NCBI GenBank assembly: GCA_038204185.1
Contig: JBBRDE010000270.1
Coordinates: 1-7,787, forward strand
DNA: 7,787 nt
Source of the DNA: Salmonirosea sp038204185
Lineage (GTDB): Bacteria; Bacteroidota; Bacteroidia; Cytophagales; Spirosomataceae
Direction: 5' to 3'
Shown: positions 5,557-7,787 of the stretch, piece by piece
How the letters are laid out: each line of letters begins with the position of its first letter
How positions within the stretch are numbered: position 1 is the first letter of the stretch
Made by a program: the position numbers and the translations under genes
The notes under the pieces: generated by a model
What the model was told of the DNA's origin: nothing
What the model saw: only the letters and a program-made list of their open reading frames with translations
Database searches by the model: none

Positions 5557-5889
5557 ATGAGAATTGAACGAAACCATAAGGCAAGCCAGCAAGAGGCTAT
5601 CCAGAAAATTGATTCTTTCCTGGACGAGCTCATGAAGCGCGATTTTCCGGGAGGAGTCGTGGTGAAGGATCCTACTAAAAGCTGGTCAGGAAACACCATG
5701 CACTTTTCTTTCAGATTAAAGAAGGGCTTGATCGGCACTAAGATAGCAGGAGATATTCAGGTGGAAGATGGGAAAATTATTATGAACTCTGAATTACCGG
5801 GGCTGGTTAAAACCTTCGTGTCAGAAGATAAGATTTCGGACGTGATAGGCGAGCAAATCGATACGCTATTTACTACAAAAAACAGCTAA
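5557..5889 (+). CDS. Polyhydroxyalkanoic acid system (PHA_gran_rgn) family protein
   Basis: A small 110-aa cytosolic protein without signal peptide or membrane segments. An N-terminal helix (about 8-28, ASQQEAIQKIDSFLDELMKR) is followed by beta-rich sequence with W43-SGNTMHFSFRLKKGLIGT, AGDIQVEDGKIIM, and a C-terminal LPGLVKTF...IGEQIDTLF helix. This order (helix, a W-x-G-xx-HF strand, a G-x-I-x-V strand, a closing helix) matches the family named for genes near PHA granule loci. Members are widespread where no PHA genes are present and their role is unknown. The start ATG at 5557 gives the family-typical MRIER beginning. The gene is AT-rich, stands alone, and has a weak 6-bp hairpin (5888-5902) overlapping its stop codon. 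Confidence 0.7.
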   Translation: MRIERNHKASQQEAIQKIDSFLDELMKRDFPGGVVVKDPTKSWSGNTMHFSFRLKKGLIGTKIAGDIQVEDGKIIMNSELPGLVKTFVSEDKISDVIGEQIDTLFTTKNS

Positions 5890-5918
5890 CTTACTTTAAG
5901 TTAAGTACTGGGGTTAAA

Positions 5919-6216
5919 TTACTTTGCATCAAAAGGGCTTAAATTAACATTTAAACACTGGCCGACATTGGTCAGGCGCCTGTTGACAGCCTGGGCGAGC
6001 GTTTCATCGTCCAGGTGGTCCCGTGGGCTGAGCCATCCGCCTTTCAAGTGTCTCCGGATCGTCCCAGCAGTCTTCAGTTGAGGTGAGTAGGCAGTCCGGC
6101 AGAAAAGGTCAGGCCCCCTTTGCTGCCGGACCGGGATTGTGGCCTTTATGATCATGGCGGTGTGTGTGCTGGCGTTGTCCAAAACGATGAAATTCAGCAC
6201 GATGACCTGGCAGCGG
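5919..6216 (-). pseudogene. IS630-family transposase, inactive C-terminal fragment
   Basis: The minus-strand product (93 aa from its first ATG at 6200, a few in-frame residues more upstream) contains VLDNASTH (6-13), the block around the second catalytic aspartate (D8), and TAYSPQL (37-42), the YSPELNPIE..W block of IS630 DDE transposases. In that block the catalytic glutamate is glycine (G46) and the conserved tryptophan is arginine (R49: GTIRRHLK where ExxWxxLK is usual), so it cannot be catalytically active. The first catalytic aspartate and the N-terminal DNA-binding domain are missing; a full protein would be about 330-350 aa. Just upstream the frame meets a stop, and neighbouring frames show no clear continuation. 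The stop codon TAA is completed by the flanking TA. Confidence 0.75.
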
Positions 6217-6331
6217 CAGCGTGTGGCTCCGTGCCCGTTTTAAGTCCTTTACTAAGTTCAGCCTGTTACTCTGTGCTGAGTACTGGTGTGCTTTTTCGTC
6301 CCAAATAGGACGAAGATAAATTGATGCAAAC
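5922..6331 (-). mobile_element. Internally deleted IS630-type element (about 410 bp)
   Basis: Read inward, the left end starts CTTTGCATCAA (5922) and the right end starts GTTTGCATCAA (from 6331 on the minus strand): ten consecutive matching bases after one mismatch. Both ends are flanked by TA (5920-5921 and 6332-6333), as expected for IS630/Tc1-mariner elements that duplicate a TA target. The inside carries only the C-terminal part of a transposase (5919-6216), while intact elements of this group are usually 1 kb or more. The element is therefore a deletion derivative, MITE-like in form. A 7-bp hairpin, TTCGTCC/GGACGAA (6295-6314), lies just inside the right end. Confidence 0.6.
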
Positions 6332-6400
6332 TATTTTCAATCTACTACTTAGAGAGATTGGTGAGGAAGTAAAAAAGCTACCCGACCATCGCCTTTTAAA
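6323..6400 (+). other. Possible remnant of another gene's N-terminus (transposase-like)
   Basis: A + strand frame from ATG 6323 encodes MQTIFNLLLREIGEEVKKL followed by PDHRLLNQL before it runs into the antisense of chrA. The pattern, a short amphipathic helix then LPDHR, recalls the N-terminus of some DDE transposases (LPDHR/LPDPR signature). The first codons overlap the IS630 right terminal repeat, so the start is not its own. At best this is a short fragment flanking the insertion. It may be chance. Confidence 0.2.
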
Positions 6401-7576
6401 TCAACTAAGGACAATACCCAACACCAGGCCTCCCAGAATCAAAACATAGGGCGGAACGCGTGTCAGGAAAAGCAGGGCCAGGGTGCCCAGTACAGTAACG
6501 AGCGGGAGCCAGCTACTGGTCATCGGTACGAAAAGCGTGGCCGCCGCTGCCAGCGTGAGGCCGACGCTCGTGGCGTGTACGCCCTGCAGCGAGGCCCGCA
6601 CGCCCCGGTACTTTTTGAGCTGGTCCCAGAACCGGTACACGAAGAAAATCAGGAACGTACCAGGCAGGAAAATCCCGGCCGTAGCCACCAGCGCCCCTAT
6701 GATCTGCCCACCCACACCGTACTGATGCATGGACATGGCCCCCACGTAGGTCGCGATGGAAAACACCGGGCCGGGTACCACCTGCGTGAGAGCCATGCCC
6801 GTCAGGAACTCTTCTTGGGTGAGGTAATGCTTGAACTCCACGAATTCATTGTAGAGCATCGGGATCAACACCTGCCCGCCACCGAAAACAAGGCTGCCGT
6901 TGCGGTAAAAATTCTCGAACAGCCGCACGGGCAGCGATTTGGTAATGGCCCCCAGCACGGCCGCTGCCACCAACACGCCCAGCCACAGAATGAAATTAGA
7001 CCAGTCGATGTGCAACCGGGTTTTTTCCATCCGGGGCTGCTTGCGGTAGTTGAGTGAAGCCACCACGCCTCCCATAATGATCACGGCGGGCGTCACGAAG
7101 GGCGAGGGAAAGAGGTAAGCTACCGTGGCCGATCCAATGAGCAGCAGCCAATCCTGCCGACCATGCAGCACCCGGCGTCCAATCCGATAGCCCCCGTGCA
7201 TGAGCATTGCTACGGCCATTGGGCCCACAAAACGGGCGAACTCCAGGGAAACGTTTCTTTTTTCCAGGAAATAGATAGCCAGTGCCGCCAGGGTCATCAG
7301 AATCATGGCGGGCAGTGACCACGCCAGCACCGTAAGGTAGGCCAGGCCCGGTCCGCCAATTTTGAAGCCGAGGGCAGTGACCGTTTGGGTGGAGGTAGGA
7401 CCGGGCAGAATCTGGCACAAGGCCTGTAATTCCAGCAGTTCTTCCTCGGTAAGGTACCTCCTTTTGATCACCAGCAAGTCGAGCATCATTACCAGATGCA
7501 CCTGGGGGCCACCAAAAGCGGTAAAAGCCAGGATAAGCACATCTTTCAGGAAAATGATGTATCGGATTCGACGCAT
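6401..7576 (-). CDS. chrA: Chromate transporter, long-chain CHR family (ChrA-type)
   Basis: A 391-aa polytopic inner-membrane protein formed of two homologous halves, as in long-chain CHR (ChrA) proteins, which export chromate using the proton gradient. The first half carries TAFGGPQVHL (19-28), QILPGPTSTQ (55-64) and a GG-x-G-x-A motif (74-79). The second half repeats the pattern with GSLVFGGGQVLIPML (227-241) and TQVVPGPVFSIATYVGAM (264-281). About 10-12 hydrophobic segments are visible, with a basic linker near 176-188 (NYRKQPRMEKTR). An in-frame TTG at 7588 lies just upstream, but the ATG at 7576 gives the standard MRRIRY start, so I use it. The gene follows an unidentified gene by 69 nt, both leftward, with no promoter match between them, so an operon is likely. 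Chromate as substrate is inferred from family; some CHR proteins have no shown chromate phenotype. No clear terminator follows. Confidence 0.9.
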   Translation of the reverse strand: MRRIRYIIFLKDVLILAFTAFGGPQVHLVMMLDLLVIKRRYLTEEELLELQALCQILPGPTSTQTVTALGFKIGGPGLAYLTVLAWSLPAMILMTLAALAIYFLEKRNVSLEFARFVGPMAVAMLMHGGYRIGRRVLHGRQDWLLLIGSATVAYLFPSPFVTPAVIIMGGVVASLNYRKQPRMEKTRLHIDWSNFILWLGVLVAAAVLGAITKSLPVRLFENFYRNGSLVFGGGQVLIPMLYNEFVEFKHYLTQEEFLTGMALTQVVPGPVFSIATYVGAMSMHQYGVGGQIIGALVATAGIFLPGTFLIFFVYRFWDQLKKYRGVRASLQGVHATSVGLTLAAAATLFVPMTSSWLPLVTVLGTLALLFLTRVPPYVLILGGLVLGIVLS

Positions 7577-7645
7577 AGGCCGTAGCAAGTAAGCGCGTCA
7601 AGGGAATGAAAGGGCAGATACCATACTACCACTTTCAACTCTCAA

Positions 7646-7787
7646 CTATTTTTTAAGTCCCAATTCCCGCAAGCGCTCATCCAAAAATTCGCCCGCGGTC
7701 ATGTTCACATACAGCTTGGGATGCCCTGTATCCACACAAGTATCCAGGGATGTAAGATCCATATCACCGCGCGGGTGCATAAAAAAT
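7646..7787 (-). CDS. Unidentified protein, C-terminal fragment (cut by window edge)
   Basis: The frame is open from the window end to TAG (7646-7648) and gives about 46 residues, including MHPRGDMDLTSLDTC, HPKLYVNMTAGEFLDERL and the terminal RELGLKK. The mix of charged and hydrophobic residues and the GC-rich codon use look like real coding sequence. An in-frame ATG exists at 7780, but the frame remains open before it, so this is more likely the tail of a longer protein. I do not recognise the family. It lies 69 nt upstream of the chromate transporter gene in the same direction and may share its transcript. Confidence 0.6.
   Translation of the reverse strand, partial: FFMHPRGDMDLTSLDTCVDTGHPKLYVNMTAGEFLDERLRELGLKK

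Noticed and set aside
6575..7601. Several frames overlapping chrA on both strands
   Set aside because: All lie within the chromate transporter gene in other frames and have no coherent motif.
1..7787. CRISPR arrays, tRNA or rRNA genes, prophage genes, toxin-antitoxin pairs
   Set aside because: No regularly spaced repeats, no cloverleaf or rRNA-like sequence and no matching protein families were seen.

Overview
The window looks like chromosomal DNA of a Bacteroidota member, probably Cytophagales (the Dyadobacter/Spirosoma/Runella kind). This rests on the gene families present, on weak or absent Shine-Dalgarno sequences, and on one good match to the Bacteroidota primary promoter (TTTG-N19-TAnnTTT, upstream of doxX). 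It is a mosaic of ordinary accessory and metabolic genes separated by long intergenic stretches that hold mobile-element scars and gene remnants. I found no CRISPR array, tRNA, rRNA or recognisable defence system, and no convincing undescribed multi-gene system.

Layout. Positions 1-136 hold the 5' end of a leftward transposase (probably IS256 family) and its probable terminal repeat. Positions 163-1630 hold an AT-rich, rightward sulfate-activation pair: cysC (APS kinase) and cysQ (3'-phosphoadenosine 5'-phosphate phosphatase). The cysD/cysN partners that often accompany them are not in the window. Positions 1631-2305 hold no convincing gene but contain two related hairpins. Positions 2306-3274 (leftward, GC-rich) encode a secreted DUF1080 (3-keto-disaccharide hydrolase-like) protein. 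Positions 3347-4102 (leftward) encode a class I SAM-dependent methyltransferase. Positions 4203-4249 form a perfect 17-bp inverted repeat. Positions 4483-4905 (leftward) encode a DoxX-family membrane protein with a recognisable promoter.

The stretch 4976-5556 contains, on the + strand, the C-terminal remnant of a galactarate/altronate dehydratase (GarD/UxaA family). Positions 5557-5889 (rightward) encode a small PHA-granule-region family protein. Positions 5922-6331 are a short, internally deleted IS630-type element, with terminal repeats, TA flanks and a transposase remnant that has lost its catalytic glutamate. Positions 6401-7576 (leftward) encode a two-domain CHR-family chromate transporter. 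It lies 69 nt downstream of an unidentified gene whose C-terminus enters the window at 7646-7787.

Functionally, cysC and cysQ belong together: one makes PAPS and the other removes the PAP left after PAPS is used. The other genes show no clear shared pathway. The most informative signals are signs of turnover: two IS families at junctions, a decayed dehydratase, and a sharp change in base composition between the cys pair and the leftward genes that follow.
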